Shown here: positions 35,851 to 44,981 of the stretch, one piece after another
How positions within the stretch are numbered: the first letter of the stretch is position 1
Layout: every line of letters begins with the position of its first letter
Origin: Martelella mediterranea
GTDB lineage: Bacteria; Pseudomonadota; Alphaproteobacteria; Rhizobiales; Rhizobiaceae
NCBI GenBank assembly: GCA_003001975.1
Contig: PVUG01000010.1
Location: 113,247-177,246 of the forward strand
Direction of reading: 5' to 3'
DNA: 64,000 nucleotides
Notes under the pieces: model-generated
What the model saw: the letters and a program-made list of their open reading frames with translations, nothing else
Told to the model about the DNA's origin: nothing
Database searches by the model: none
Program-made: the position numbers and the translations under genes

Positions 35851-36777
35851 ATGACCGGTTACATCATCAAGCGCCTGTTCGTGGCGATCCCGACAATCCT
35901 GCTGTTGATTGTCTTTTCCTTCTTCCTGATGCACGCCGCTCCGGGCGGCCCGTTTTCCTCCGAGCGCGCTTTGCCGCCGCAGGTCCTTGCCAATATCAAT
36001 GCAAAATACGGTCTCGACCAGCCGCTGTGGCAGCAGCTTGTCGATTATATCTGGGGCATTGTTTCGCGGTTCGATTTCGGCCCGTCATTCGTTTATCCGG
36101 ATCAGACGGTCAATTCGATTATCGCGCAGGGCTTTCCGGTGACGCTGACCTACGGCCTGTTGTCGGCCATCGTCGCCGTGCTTGTCGGGGTCACGCTGGG
36201 CGTGGTTGCCGCTGTGCGGCACAATACTTGGCTCGACAGTCTGGCCGTCGGCATTTCGGTCGGTGCGCAGGTTCTGCCGAATTTCGTGATGGCGCCGATC
36301 CTGGTGTTGATCTTCACGCTATGGCTGCGCTGGCTGCCCGGCGGCGGCTGGGAAGGGCTTGGCCATCCGGCCTACATGATCATGCCGGTGATTGCCCTTT
36401 CGACATCCTACATGGCGTCGCTTGCCCGCATCACCCGTTCATCCATGCTGGAGGTGCTGAACTCCAACCATATTCGCACGGCCAAGGCCAAGGGGCTGCC
36501 GATGCGCCGCGTGGTGATGAAACATGCGCTCAAACCATCGCTTTTGCCGGTGATTTCCTATCTCGGCCCGGCCTTTGTCGGCATGATCACCGGTTCGGTG
36601 GTGATCGACATGTATTTCTCGACCGGCGGCATCGGCAAGTTCTTCGTCGAATCCGCGCTCAACCGCGACTACGCCGTGATGATGGGCATCACCATTCTGC
36701 TCGGATCGCTGACCATCGCCTTCAATCTCTTCGTCGATATCCTTTACGCCTGGATCGACCCGAAAATCAGGTACTGA
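35851..36777 (+). CDS. oppB: Oligopeptide ABC transporter permease OppB
   Basis: 308 residues, six helices. The N-terminus MTGYIIKRLFVAIPTILLL and the coupling EAA loop (HIRTAKAKGLPMRRVVMKHALK part) are typical. The start at 35851 is chosen since the in-frame upstream extension has no family likeness. It forms the channel with OppC. Confidence 0.93.
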   Translation: MTGYIIKRLFVAIPTILLLIVFSFFLMHAAPGGPFSSERALPPQVLANINAKYGLDQPLWQQLVDYIWGIVSRFDFGPSFVYPDQTVNSIIAQGFPVTLTYGLLSAIVAVLVGVTLGVVAAVRHNTWLDSLAVGISVGAQVLPNFVMAPILVLIFTLWLRWLPGGGWEGLGHPAYMIMPVIALSTSYMASLARITRSSMLEVLNSNHIRTAKAKGLPMRRVVMKHALKPSLLPVISYLGPAFVGMITGSVVIDMYFSTGGIGKFFVESALNRDYAVMMGITILLGSLTIAFNLFVDILYAWIDPKIRY

Positions 36778-36780
36778 GCC

Positions 36781-37707
36781 ATGCTGATCGAAAGAGAGAA
36801 AATTCAAAGCCTGTCCGAGGCCATGGCCGATGAAGCGGAGAAGGGGCGTTCGCCCTGGGCGGATGCCCGTATACGGTTCTTCAAGAACCGGCAGGCCGTG
36901 GTCGGGCTCTGTCTGCTCGTCTTTGTCGTTCTCTTCGCGGTAGCAGGTCCGTGGATTGCGCGCTGGTCGATCGACGAGATCGATTTCATGGTCATGGGCG
37001 ACATCGTGCGCGAAGGGGCGCCGTCGCTGGCCAATGGCCATTATTTCGGAACCGATGATCTCGGTCGCGATCTTTTCGCGCGAACGGTGCTGGGCACGCA
37101 GATTTCGCTGGCCGTCGGCCTTATCGGCGCTTCGATCGCGGTGATTGTCGGCACGATCTATGGCGCTGCGGCGGGCTTTCTCGGCGGCCGGGTCGACAAC
37201 CTGATGATGCGCACCGTCGATATCCTGCTCGCCATTCCCTACATGTTCGTTCTGATCCTGCTGCTGGTGATGTTCGGCCGTTCGATCGTGCTGCTGTTTG
37301 TCGGCATCGGGCTGTTGTCGTGGCTCGACATGAGCCGCATCGTGCGCGGCCAGACGCTCTCGCTGAAAGGCCGCGAATATGTCGAGGCGGCGCGGGCGAC
37401 GGGGGTTGCCTCCGGCACCATCATTCGCCGCCATATCGTTCCCAATCTGCTGGGCGTCGTCATCGTCTACGCGACATTGCTGGTGCCGGGCATGATCCTT
37501 TCGGAAAGCTTCATCTCCTTCCTCGGCCTCGGTGTGCAGGAGCCGCTGACCAGTCTCGGCGCGCTGATCTCGCAAGGCGCGGCCACGATGAATTACGGCA
37601 CGCTCTGGCAGCTGATCTTCCCGCTCTTCTTCTTCATCGTCACGCTGTTTTCCTTCTTCTTCCTGGGAGACGGGCTGCGCGACGCACTAGACCCGAAGGA
37701 TCGCTGA
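36781..37707 (+). CDS. oppC: Oligopeptide ABC transporter permease OppC
   Basis: 308 residues, six helices after the cytoplasmic N-terminal segment (FKNRQAVVGLCLLVF) found in OppC. GTDDLGRDLFAR and the EAA loop (EYVEAARATG) are clear. It begins 3 bases after the oppB stop. Confidence 0.93.
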   Translation: MLIEREKIQSLSEAMADEAEKGRSPWADARIRFFKNRQAVVGLCLLVFVVLFAVAGPWIARWSIDEIDFMVMGDIVREGAPSLANGHYFGTDDLGRDLFARTVLGTQISLAVGLIGASIAVIVGTIYGAAAGFLGGRVDNLMMRTVDILLAIPYMFVLILLLVMFGRSIVLLFVGIGLLSWLDMSRIVRGQTLSLKGREYVEAARATGVASGTIIRRHIVPNLLGVVIVYATLLVPGMILSESFISFLGLGVQEPLTSLGALISQGAATMNYGTLWQLIFPLFFFIVTLFSFFFLGDGLRDALDPKDR

Positions 37708-37708
37708 C

Positions 37709-38710
37709 ATGGCGCTTCTCGATGTTTCCAATCTGGATATCCGGTTCACCACCAATTCCGGTCCCGTCTTCGCCGTGCGCGGCGTCGATTTCAAACTTGA
37801 TCGCGGCGAGACACTGGCAATCGTCGGCGAAAGCGGATCGGGCAAAAGCCAGACCGTTTTCGCGATGATGGGCCTGCTTGCTGCAAACGGCACGGCCTCC
37901 GGCTCGGTGCGGTTCGATGGAACCGAGATCCTCAATGCGCCGCCTAGGGTAATCAATCCCATCCGTGCCAACCGCATGGCGATCATCTTTCAGGACCCGA
38001 TGACCTCGCTGAACCCCTATATGCGGGTTGCAGAACAGATGGCGGAAGTGCTGCAGCTCCACAAGGGCATGTCGAAACGCTCCGCGATTGCCGAAAGCGT
38101 GCGCATGCTGGATGCCGTGCGCATTCCCGATGCGAAATCGCGCGTCAGTCTTTATCCGCACGAATTTTCCGGCGGTATGCGCCAGCGGGTGATGATCGCC
38201 ATGGCGCTGCTCTGTCGCCCCGAAGTGCTGATCGCCGACGAGCCGACGACAGCGCTCGACGTGACGGTTCAGGCGCAGATCATGCATCTGCTTTCCGACC
38301 TGCAGCGCGATTTCGGCATGGCCCTCATTCTGATCACCCATGATCTGGGCGTGGTTGCCGGTGCCGCCGAACGGGCGATGGTGATGTATGGCGGGCAGGT
38401 CATGGAAAAGGGCCCGGTCGACGCGTTGTTCAAGAATGCGACGCATCCCTATACGCGCGGGCTTATCGGGTCCATTCCGCGCGTTGACCGCAGCGACGAC
38501 ATGCTCCGTTCCATCCCCGGCAATCCGCCCAATATGGCGCGCCTGCAGCAGGGCTGTCCGTTCGCGCCGCGCTGCAACTTCGCCGATGAGGACTGTCTGG
38601 ACCATCTCGACCCGCTGACGGAGTTTGCACCGGGACGACTGCGCGCCTGCAACCGGCCGATTGCCGTGGTGACCAGTGGCGATGCCGAAGCCAGGGGAGA
38701 TGTGCAATGA
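37709..38710 (+). CDS. oppD: Oligopeptide ABC transporter ATPase OppD
   Basis: 333 residues. Walker [10 protein letters not shown] loop ([13 protein letters not shown]), ABC signature FSGGMRQR, Walker [13 protein letters not shown], and the C-terminal oligopeptide-transporter tail with a cysteine cluster ([14 protein letters not shown]) that in relatives binds an iron-sulfur centre. It overlaps oppF by four bases. Confidence 0.95.
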   Translation: MALLDVSNLDIRFTTNSGPVFAVRGVDFKLDRGETLAIVGESGSGKSQTVFAMMGLLAANGTASGSVRFDGTEILNAPPRVINPIRANRMAIIFQDPMTSLNPYMRVAEQMAEVLQLHKGMSKRSAIAESVRMLDAVRIPDAKSRVSLYPHEFSGGMRQRVMIAMALLCRPEVLIADEPTTALDVTVQAQIMHLLSDLQRDFGMALILITHDLGVVAGAAERAMVMYGGQVMEKGPVDALFKNATHPYTRGLIGSIPRVDRSDDMLRSIPGNPPNMARLQQGCPFAPRCNFADEDCLDHLDPLTEFAPGRLRACNRPIAVVTSGDAEARGDVQ

Positions 38711-39726
38711 CAAGTGATGTTCTGCTGAAGGCGGAAGATGTCCGCGTCACCTTCGATATCCATCGTTCAAGCAGCATGCCCTGGCAGAAGCCTTTGTCTC
38801 TGCATGCCGTCAATGGCGTCAGCTTCGAACTGCGCCCCGGGGAAACGCTGGGGATTGTCGGGGAATCCGGCTGCGGCAAGTCGACACTGGCGCGGGCGAT
38901 GATCCGCATGGTTCCGGCAACGGGATCGGCGCTGTGGAACGGCGAGACCAACCTGCTGGAGCTTTCGCCGCGCGAGATGCTCAAATACCGCAGCGATATC
39001 CAGATGATCTTTCAGGACCCTCTGGCAAGCCTCAATCCGCGCATGAAGGTCGGCGATATCATCGCCGAGCCGCTGATCACCCACCAGAAGGGGATAGGCA
39101 AGGAAGAGGTGCGTGAACGGGTGCAGGAGATGATGAGCCGTGTGGGGCTTCTGCCCAACCAGATCAACCGCTATCCGCATGAATTCTCCGGCGGCCAGTG
39201 CCAGCGTATCGGCATTGCCCGCGCGCTGATCGTCCGTCCGAAGCTGATCATCTGTGACGAGCCGGTATCCGCGCTCGATGTTTCAATTCAGGCGCAGGTC
39301 ATCAACCTGTTGATGGAGTTGCAGCGTGAACTGGGCCTTGCGCTGATGTTCATCGCCCATGACCTGTCGGTGGTGAAGCATATCTCGACACGGGTCATGG
39401 TGCTCTATCTCGGGCGGGTGATGGAGGTGGCGCCGAGCGACGAACTTTATGCCGCGCCGCAGCACCCCTATACCCAGGCCCTGCTTTCCGCTGTGCCGAT
39501 CCCCGATCCCGAAATCGAGCGCAACAAGACGGCGCTGCCGCTTGAAGGCGACCTGCCAAGCCCGCTCAATCCGCCATCGGGCTGTGTTTTTCGCACCCGC
39601 TGCCCGCGTGCAACAGCCATATGTGCCGAACAAACGCCCCCGCTGCGCACAGACCCGGATAAAGGCTCTCAGCACAGTTTTGCCTGCCACCATCCGGGAC
39701 CGGAGACAGAGGCGTTGACTGCGTGA
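38707..39726 (+). CDS. oppF: Oligopeptide ABC transporter ATPase OppF
   Basis: 339 residues. Walker A GESGCGKST, Q loop (MIFQDPLASLNPR), signature FSGGQCQR and Walker B LIICDEPVSALD. The C-terminal tail has the cysteine pattern CVFRTRCPRATAIC. It forms the ATPase heterodimer with OppD and closes the operon. Confidence 0.95.
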   Translation: MTSDVLLKAEDVRVTFDIHRSSSMPWQKPLSLHAVNGVSFELRPGETLGIVGESGCGKSTLARAMIRMVPATGSALWNGETNLLELSPREMLKYRSDIQMIFQDPLASLNPRMKVGDIIAEPLITHQKGIGKEEVRERVQEMMSRVGLLPNQINRYPHEFSGGQCQRIGIARALIVRPKLIICDEPVSALDVSIQAQVINLLMELQRELGLALMFIAHDLSVVKHISTRVMVLYLGRVMEVAPSDELYAAPQHPYTQALLSAVPIPDPEIERNKTALPLEGDLPSPLNPPSGCVFRTRCPRATAICAEQTPPLRTDPDKGSQHSFACHHPGPETEALTA

Positions 39727-39759
39727 TTCACTGCGCTGGGCGATGAAGCCGGCGGCCTG

Positions 39760-40392
39760 TCAGCCATTCACCACGCGATAATCGGCGGGCCGGCTTTTTG
39801 CGAGGACGAGACGCATATTCGGCAGGTCATTGCCGTCCATCTTGCGCTCACGGTCTTCGGGGCTCAGATGTGCCCAACGCGCCGTCAGCCGGTCGTGCAG
39901 CGTCTTTTCCGGCACCTCGATGAAAACCGTCCTGTCGAACATCGCCGTGACCGGCTGCCAGCGGATATCGTCCAGAAGCAGATAATTGCCCTCGACGATG
40001 ATCAGTCGTGCCTGCGGGCCGATAATACGGGCCCCTGCGCGCGCGATTTCAATGCTGCGGTCAAACACCGGAACGGCGACTTCCGCGCCGTCATCTGCCC
40101 GGATGCGCTGGAGGGTTGAGAGGAGGCCGCCGACATCAAATGTGTGCGGTGCGCCTTTGCGCGCCAGATCCCCGCGCGCCTCAAGCACCGTGTCGTCAAA
40201 ATGAAACCCGTCCATGGGAAGGATCTGAACTTTCCCGGGTATTTTGTTGTTAATCAAGGAAAAAAGCACATCGGAAACATGACTTTTCCCCGCACCCGGA
40301 GCACCCGCCAGAGCAATAAGCTGACGACGGCTGCCGGCGGCAAGTTCTTGCAGCTCCGAGGCAAGACCTTCCAGCCCGATTTTCATGTTCAT
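39760..40392 (-). CDS. P-loop kinase of the uridine-kinase/phosphoribulokinase superfamily
   Basis: 210 residues. Walker A GAPGAGKS near residue 33, Walker B-like LIIVEGNYLLL with lid segment RWAHLSPEDRERKMDGNDLPN. The family (often annotated nucleoside triphosphate hydrolase or FrcK-like) phosphorylates sugars, pantothenate or nucleosides. I start at 40392 because GGGAGG lies 6 bases ahead; the longer frame would start inside it. It converges on oppF. A truncated gene lies directly upstream, suggesting that it was once the downstream gene of a small sugar or nucleoside operon. Confidence 0.8.
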   Translation of the reverse strand: MNMKIGLEGLASELQELAAGSRRQLIALAGAPGAGKSHVSDVLFSLINNKIPGKVQILPMDGFHFDDTVLEARGDLARKGAPHTFDVGGLLSTLQRIRADDGAEVAVPVFDRSIEIARAGARIIGPQARLIIVEGNYLLLDDIRWQPVTAMFDRTVFIEVPEKTLHDRLTARWAHLSPEDRERKMDGNDLPNMRLVLAKSRPADYRVVNG

Positions 40393-40431
40393 TCGTTTCC
40401 TCCCGGTCAAAGCGGCGATTTTTGAAAGTGG

Positions 40432-40536
40432 CTATCCGTATTCGGGCCCAGGGTCATCGATGATCAGCCGCGGCGGCACGACAGAAACCTCACCGGCGCG
40501 CTCTTCCTCGCTGGAAAGTTTTACTGCTACCTTAAT
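40432..40536 (-). pseudogene. 3' remnant of a chromosomal gene, cut at the defence-island edge
   Basis: Directly upstream of the kinase, on its strand, 33 in-frame codons before the stop at 40434-40432 read KVAVKLSSEEERAGEV then VPPRLIIDDPGPEYG. The end looks like the C-terminus of a LacI-type regulator, though that is only a guess. Reading back, a stop interrupts the frame at 40539 and all gene likeness vanishes. The composition changes at the same point. I take it as the left breakpoint of the island. Confidence 0.5.
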
Positions 40537-41325
40537 TCAGAACCGGCATAGGTTCTCACGCTGCCAAACGGGAAGACGCCTTGGCGAAGACAAATTGCGC
40601 CGTTTTGATGAGCATTCCGATTTTCATCTTCCTCTAGCCTCTCCCCCTTGTTTCGGGGAGCACTGATCGGTTGAATCTTTCTTGCACGCCACGGCCCAAG
40701 TTATGACTGAGGCTGCCGCTCGTGAAGAGTCAGAATTTCGGAACTGTAAGTCACGCAATAGCGGTGCTTAGCATGCCCGACAGCGGTTTGACACGGTATG
40801 GCGTGGAGGAGGAAGGCGCGAGCAAGTATGGCGGAGGAGGTGTCCTTCATCATAAGGCATGCAATGGATTTATATCATTTAAAATCAATATTATATATGA
40901 AACGCGTGTTGCAAAAAGTGTAGCGCTTTGTGTAGCATGAATTGCCTGCTCGTGGGGAGCGGGTAGTTAATTTTATGCTTTCATTGCGAACATCCAAATG
41001 CGAATGTTAGGCGTTTTTTTACATAGCAGTTTCGGGACACAAAGGTTGTGGCGCCGGACCTCGAAACTCAGCTCCAAACCTCGTACGTACCAGCTGCGAT
41101 TCGGCGTGGTGCCTGAGCACCCACATGTCTCAATTCTTCCCAAGTCTTAACGTCCTGATCTGCACCGAACGCCTGTACCGACTGACATCGTTACTCCTCA
41201 TAGCGGCGTTTGATTAGAAACCGAAAATATTCGGCAGCATGCATGATCTGCTGTCAGGGTTGCATTGTCGCTGCGGATACTATTCATATTCGTCTGATGC
41301 TGGGTTGCGGGGGAACATCATCGAA
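40537..41325. other. Island left flank, about 790 bases without a supported gene
   Basis: More AT-rich than the opp region, especially 40860-41010. I looked for a tRNA or attachment repeat and found none that I can support. A 72-codon frame (40722-40940) has no family likeness. It likely holds degraded mobile DNA. Confidence 0.5.
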
Positions 41326-41721
41326 ATGAACAAGCGATCTTTAACGGAACGCGATATTTGCAAGAAGTTTATCTTGCCTGCGGTCAAGCAGGCCGGCCGC
41401 GATATGATGCTGCAGGTCCTTGAAGAGGACTTCTTCACCAAGAGGCGCATCACCATGAGTGGCAAGCTCGTCGCCCGGGGCGTCAACCCTTCCGTGACGA
41501 GTGTTTCTCGTTCAGCCATCTTGGGGTTACCCTTCCCCCTTCCACCTCTCGCTGAAATACACCGCATCGTCACCAGGGTTGGTAAACTCATGGCGCTGTG
41601 CGACCAGTCGGAAAACAGTCTGACCAGCGTTGAAGGGACGCGGACGAAACTGTTCGAGGCGCTGCTGGCAAAGGCGCTGGCGGGGGCGGCTAGCGATGTG
41701 TTGCAGGAGACTGCGGAATGA
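41326..41721 (+). pseudogene. hsdR-hsdS fusion scar from a deleted type I restriction system
   Basis: The first half reads like the N-terminus of an EcoEI-type HsdR (MNKRSLTERDICKKFILPAV then FFTKRRI and GKLVARG). The second half is the C-terminal tail of an HsdS subunit (LPFPLPPLAEIHRIV, LMALCDQSENSL, LFEALLAKALAG). No member of either family has this junction, so an internal deletion joined them and removed most of hsdR, hsdM and most of hsdS. The frame is still open, and its stop overlaps the next gene by ATGA. Confidence 0.75.
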
Positions 41722-42635
41722 CGCTTCGGATCGGCTATCGGAGCGAGGCATTCCCCAGTGTCTATGCGATGCGATCCGGGACACTTACGACCACCTGGGA
41801 TGAATTGCTTTGGGCAGCGATAACGATCGGTCGGCCTAGCACTTACCATGTGTTTCGACATGGACCGGCGTCGGCCCACGAAGCCATCTTCAGATTGGCG
41901 CTTGTGAGAATGGCCATTCAAGAAGTCTGGCCCGGGCGGCTGGAGCGGACTGACGCCTTCGTGGCGCTGGACCCAACAGAAAAAGGCATGGTCAGCTATT
42001 TTCTGGGCATGATGCTCTGTAAGGTCTTTGCTGGCCAGCTCCTGGGAACTCCATGGCTACTTCATCTGGATGTATTCCGGAACGAACTCAATCCACTTGT
42101 TCTTGGACGCTCTCGTCCTGACTTGATCGGTCAGGACCATAGCGGAAACTGGCTCGCCTTTGAGAGCAAGGGACGCTCTTCTGTCCCGACAGAGGGGGAC
42201 AAGATGAAGGCGAAGTCGCAGGCGTTACGGCTCATATGCGTCAACAATAGCAGTTGCGCTCTACATGTAGGCTCCCTCTCGTTTTTCCGGAACGAAACCC
42301 TGGAGTTCTACTGGCGCGATCCCGAGCCTGAATCGGCAGACCCGATTGAACTACCGGAGCCTGAGGCAGAATGGCGCTACTATTTCGAACCTGCACTACG
42401 CCTTGTCAGTGCTGAAGTAGGATCAACGCTCGCTGCTGAGCGGGAGATGGCCGATGTGGACGTCACTATTCATCCCAAGATCAGTAAGTTACTAGAACGC
42501 GGTGAATGGCTGGGTGCTAAACGAGCTGCAGATCAACTGCGCGATGAGTTTTCGGCTGAAGGTTATCGAGCGGATGGCATCCGCGTGACCGCAGGGGAAA
42601 GTTGGAACAAGCAGTTCGAATACCGTGAGAGATGA
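41718..42635 (+). CDS. Unknown protein with PD-(D/E)XK nuclease-like motif
   Basis: 305 residues; I do not recognise a named family. Residues 134-151 give PD (D135), a hydrophobic strand and ESK (E149, K151), the spacing of a PD-(D/E)XK nuclease core. The flanks are mainly helical, without a signal or membrane segment. The start overlaps the stop of the hsdR/hsdS scar (ATGA), as if it had been the last gene of the former restriction operon. It survived the deletion with an intact frame, which suggests selection or recent loss of its partners. Confidence 0.65.
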   Translation: MTLRIGYRSEAFPSVYAMRSGTLTTTWDELLWAAITIGRPSTYHVFRHGPASAHEAIFRLALVRMAIQEVWPGRLERTDAFVALDPTEKGMVSYFLGMMLCKVFAGQLLGTPWLLHLDVFRNELNPLVLGRSRPDLIGQDHSGNWLAFESKGRSSVPTEGDKMKAKSQALRLICVNNSSCALHVGSLSFFRNETLEFYWRDPEPESADPIELPEPEAEWRYYFEPALRLVSAEVGSTLAAEREMADVDVTIHPKISKLLERGEWLGAKRAADQLRDEFSAEGYRADGIRVTAGESWNKQFEYRER

Positions 42636-43464
42636 TTTGGTATAGCTGTCCAACGCTGACCGATGGGAGAAACCACGTGAAGACCAATCGACCTGTGGGA
42701 AACACAGAATGACCGCGTCAACGGAAAAAAACGTTCTGTCCGCCTGCGTTCCGTCCACGTTTTTAGCCCAGAAGAAAACGGTTATATCGGCTGGAGCGAA
42801 GAGGCATCCCGAGACCGGATGCTGGAACTGATCGAGGATCGCGATTTGTTTATGATCGATGGAGCGGCCTCCGCGGCGACCAGTAAGAACCAACGCCAAC
42901 GAGGCTTGGGTTTCCTGCAGGTTGACGCACCTCTACCTTGCCCGGTTTGACCGGAATGGTTTTGCCGTGATGGACCTGCCGAAGGCCACGGTTTGATGAA
43001 TCTGATCTGATCAAGGTCGGCGTATGCAATGACGTGAAATGACACACGCAGGAGTTGAGTTGCTGCTTTCCGCCTGTAGCCATGGGGCGCTGGAAACTCG
43101 AAATGACCCTCAGTTTTACGATAACAAGGCCGCTGCCGAATCCTCCGAGTTGGCCCTCAAGGACTGTGGCCAGCAAGAGCTGACAAGCCTTGGCGGCGAA
43201 TTCTTCCGCAGTGACTGGATGAAGCCGCAGAGCATCTTTGTCTCAGTTCCCGGCGTATCCCGGTTTGGTGGAAAGTAGATATTGGCGGTCGATGACCGAC
43301 CGTCGCGTTTTTAAATTTAGCAGGATCCCGGCTCAAAACGGCAATTTCCGATCACCAACAGGTCCTTCACTCACTCCGAAGAATGCAAGACGTCCAGTAC
43401 TAAAGCTAAATTCGTTGCGCATGAAAACGAAGGTGTGCTTAAAAACTAAAACTAATATTTAGTT
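42636..43464. other. About 830 bases between the PD-(D/E)XK gene and zorA, no intact gene
   Basis: Short frames shift repeatedly (around 42700-42990 and 43039-43278) and look like a decayed gene, but no family is identifiable. The last 150 bases are AT-rich and probably hold the Zorya promoter. Confidence 0.5.
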
Positions 43465-44976
43465 ATGGTAGGTGGTCTGTTTTTGTCAGACATGGGGGGG
43501 ATTGTGCCGAAAATAATGATTGAAATTGGTGAAAGTGTAAAGACGTTCATACTTTTTACGGCGAATGCCGTCACCAATGATTATTCGCCAGGGTTAATCA
43601 GCTCTTTCATTTTCCTTTTGATGATATTTGTGGCTGTTCGTATTTTCTCTATCTCGCACCAGCGCCAGCACGCTCTTCAAACGCTCCGCAAAAGGATCGT
43701 CGCACTAAGGAGCAAGGAAGATTTCCAACAAGACTTTGAAGCGATCTCAGATGAGATGAATACCAAGAAAGGCAAGCCGAACAAGCAGCTGGCATTTGCC
43801 TTTTCCGAGTTTGGGGAAACCCTGATCCAACCGAAACAGATGGGCGAAGGTGTTGTGCTGAATGGCATCAGACCATCTGTCTTTATCAATCTGGAGGACC
43901 TCGGCTTTTCGCTTAGCGGCTGGCGCTTCTGGCCGGGCGTGTTCGTGTCAGTCGGTCTGTTGATGACGTTTCTTGGGCTGATCGCAGTACTAAACAACAC
44001 TCAAGGATTGCTTCCGGACGGCGCGGTTGATCCGCAGCAGACCATTTATGCATTGAAGCAACTTCTGTCCCGTGCTTCGGCAAAGTTCATCATGTCGCTG
44101 ACGGGGCTGTTTTGCTCGATCCTCCTTACCTTGCTGATCCGCCGACAGACACGCAACCTGAACGGAAGTTGTGAAGAACTGAATCGCGCGATTGAAGAAA
44201 AGGTTGTCTTCGTCAGTCTGGAAAGCTTGGCAACACGCCAGCTCGAAGCGATCGAGGCCCAGAGCGCCGAGATGAAGCTTCTGAATTCCGAGTTGATTGC
44301 GAAGCTCAGCCGCCCGCTTGAAAACATGGCGGACAACTCCGTGAAGGCCGTCGAGACGATGGTCAACGATCTTTCCAGCGCCCTGACAGAAGGCATTGGC
44401 ACCTCTCTTGCGTCGCTTGGCGAGAGCATAGACAGTTCCGCAAAGTCCATGACAGCAGTGAGTTCGGCTCTTTCCGGCGCAGCCGAGCAGTTTGACCGGA
44501 ACCTCACCAATGGCATCGATAGACTGCAGACAATCGTCGAACAGCTTGGGACTGTCAGCGGTCAGCTAGCCGAGGCAGCAAACATGGTTTCCGAAACTGC
44601 CGGACCTGTCCTTGAGACAGTCAAAGAGAACAACACCGCAAGCAGGGAAATCGCCGAAAGTTCCCTCGTCATGATCAACGCGGCCAAGCAGACGCTTGAA
44701 TCGGAGCGAGAGACAGTTGTCAGCGCTACACAGTCCATTGATCTGGCCATCCGGAGCTTTAAGGACCTTGCTGCTGCCTACGACGGCCAGCTCGAAAAAG
44801 CCTTCGATACACAGGCAAGCGCAGTGGAGCGCGTGATCGCCGAGCTCGAGGCTCATACCAAAGGTATTCATGAGCGGTTCGCCGAGGCGCTTTCGACGCT
44901 GAAAGGCGTCATCGAAAACGCTAAATCTTTCGAACCGGAAAGCGCCCCACCTTCCAATGAAAATGCGGGGCAGTAA
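43465..44976 (+). CDS. zorA: Zorya type I protein ZorA (MotA-like stator with long tail)
   Basis: 503 residues. Three membrane helices (about 41-62, 156-176 and 205-225) give the MotA/ExbB-like core, followed by about 260 residues of nearly continuous coiled coil (230-490, heptad-rich with many A, S, E). In Zorya, five ZorA and two ZorB form an inner-membrane ion-driven motor whose long cytoplasmic tail signals phage attack. The start is uncertain: ATG 43465, ATG 43492 and GTG 43504 are candidates, none with a perfect ribosome site. Composition is less GC-rich than the neighbouring chromosome. First gene of zorABCD. Confidence 0.9.
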   Translation: MVGGLFLSDMGGIVPKIMIEIGESVKTFILFTANAVTNDYSPGLISSFIFLLMIFVAVRIFSISHQRQHALQTLRKRIVALRSKEDFQQDFEAISDEMNTKKGKPNKQLAFAFSEFGETLIQPKQMGEGVVLNGIRPSVFINLEDLGFSLSGWRFWPGVFVSVGLLMTFLGLIAVLNNTQGLLPDGAVDPQQTIYALKQLLSRASAKFIMSLTGLFCSILLTLLIRRQTRNLNGSCEELNRAIEEKVVFVSLESLATRQLEAIEAQSAEMKLLNSELIAKLSRPLENMADNSVKAVETMVNDLSSALTEGIGTSLASLGESIDSSAKSMTAVSSALSGAAEQFDRNLTNGIDRLQTIVEQLGTVSGQLAEAANMVSETAGPVLETVKENNTASREIAESSLVMINAAKQTLESERETVVSATQSIDLAIRSFKDLAAAYDGQLEKAFDTQASAVERVIAELEAHTKGIHERFAEALSTLKGVIENAKSFEPESAPPSNENAGQ

Positions 44977-44981
44977 GAGGT

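Noticed and set aside
40537..41325. tRNA or attachment repeat at the island's left edge
   Set aside because: I looked for a cloverleaf and for a direct repeat matching the right side; none could be supported, and the right island edge is outside the window.
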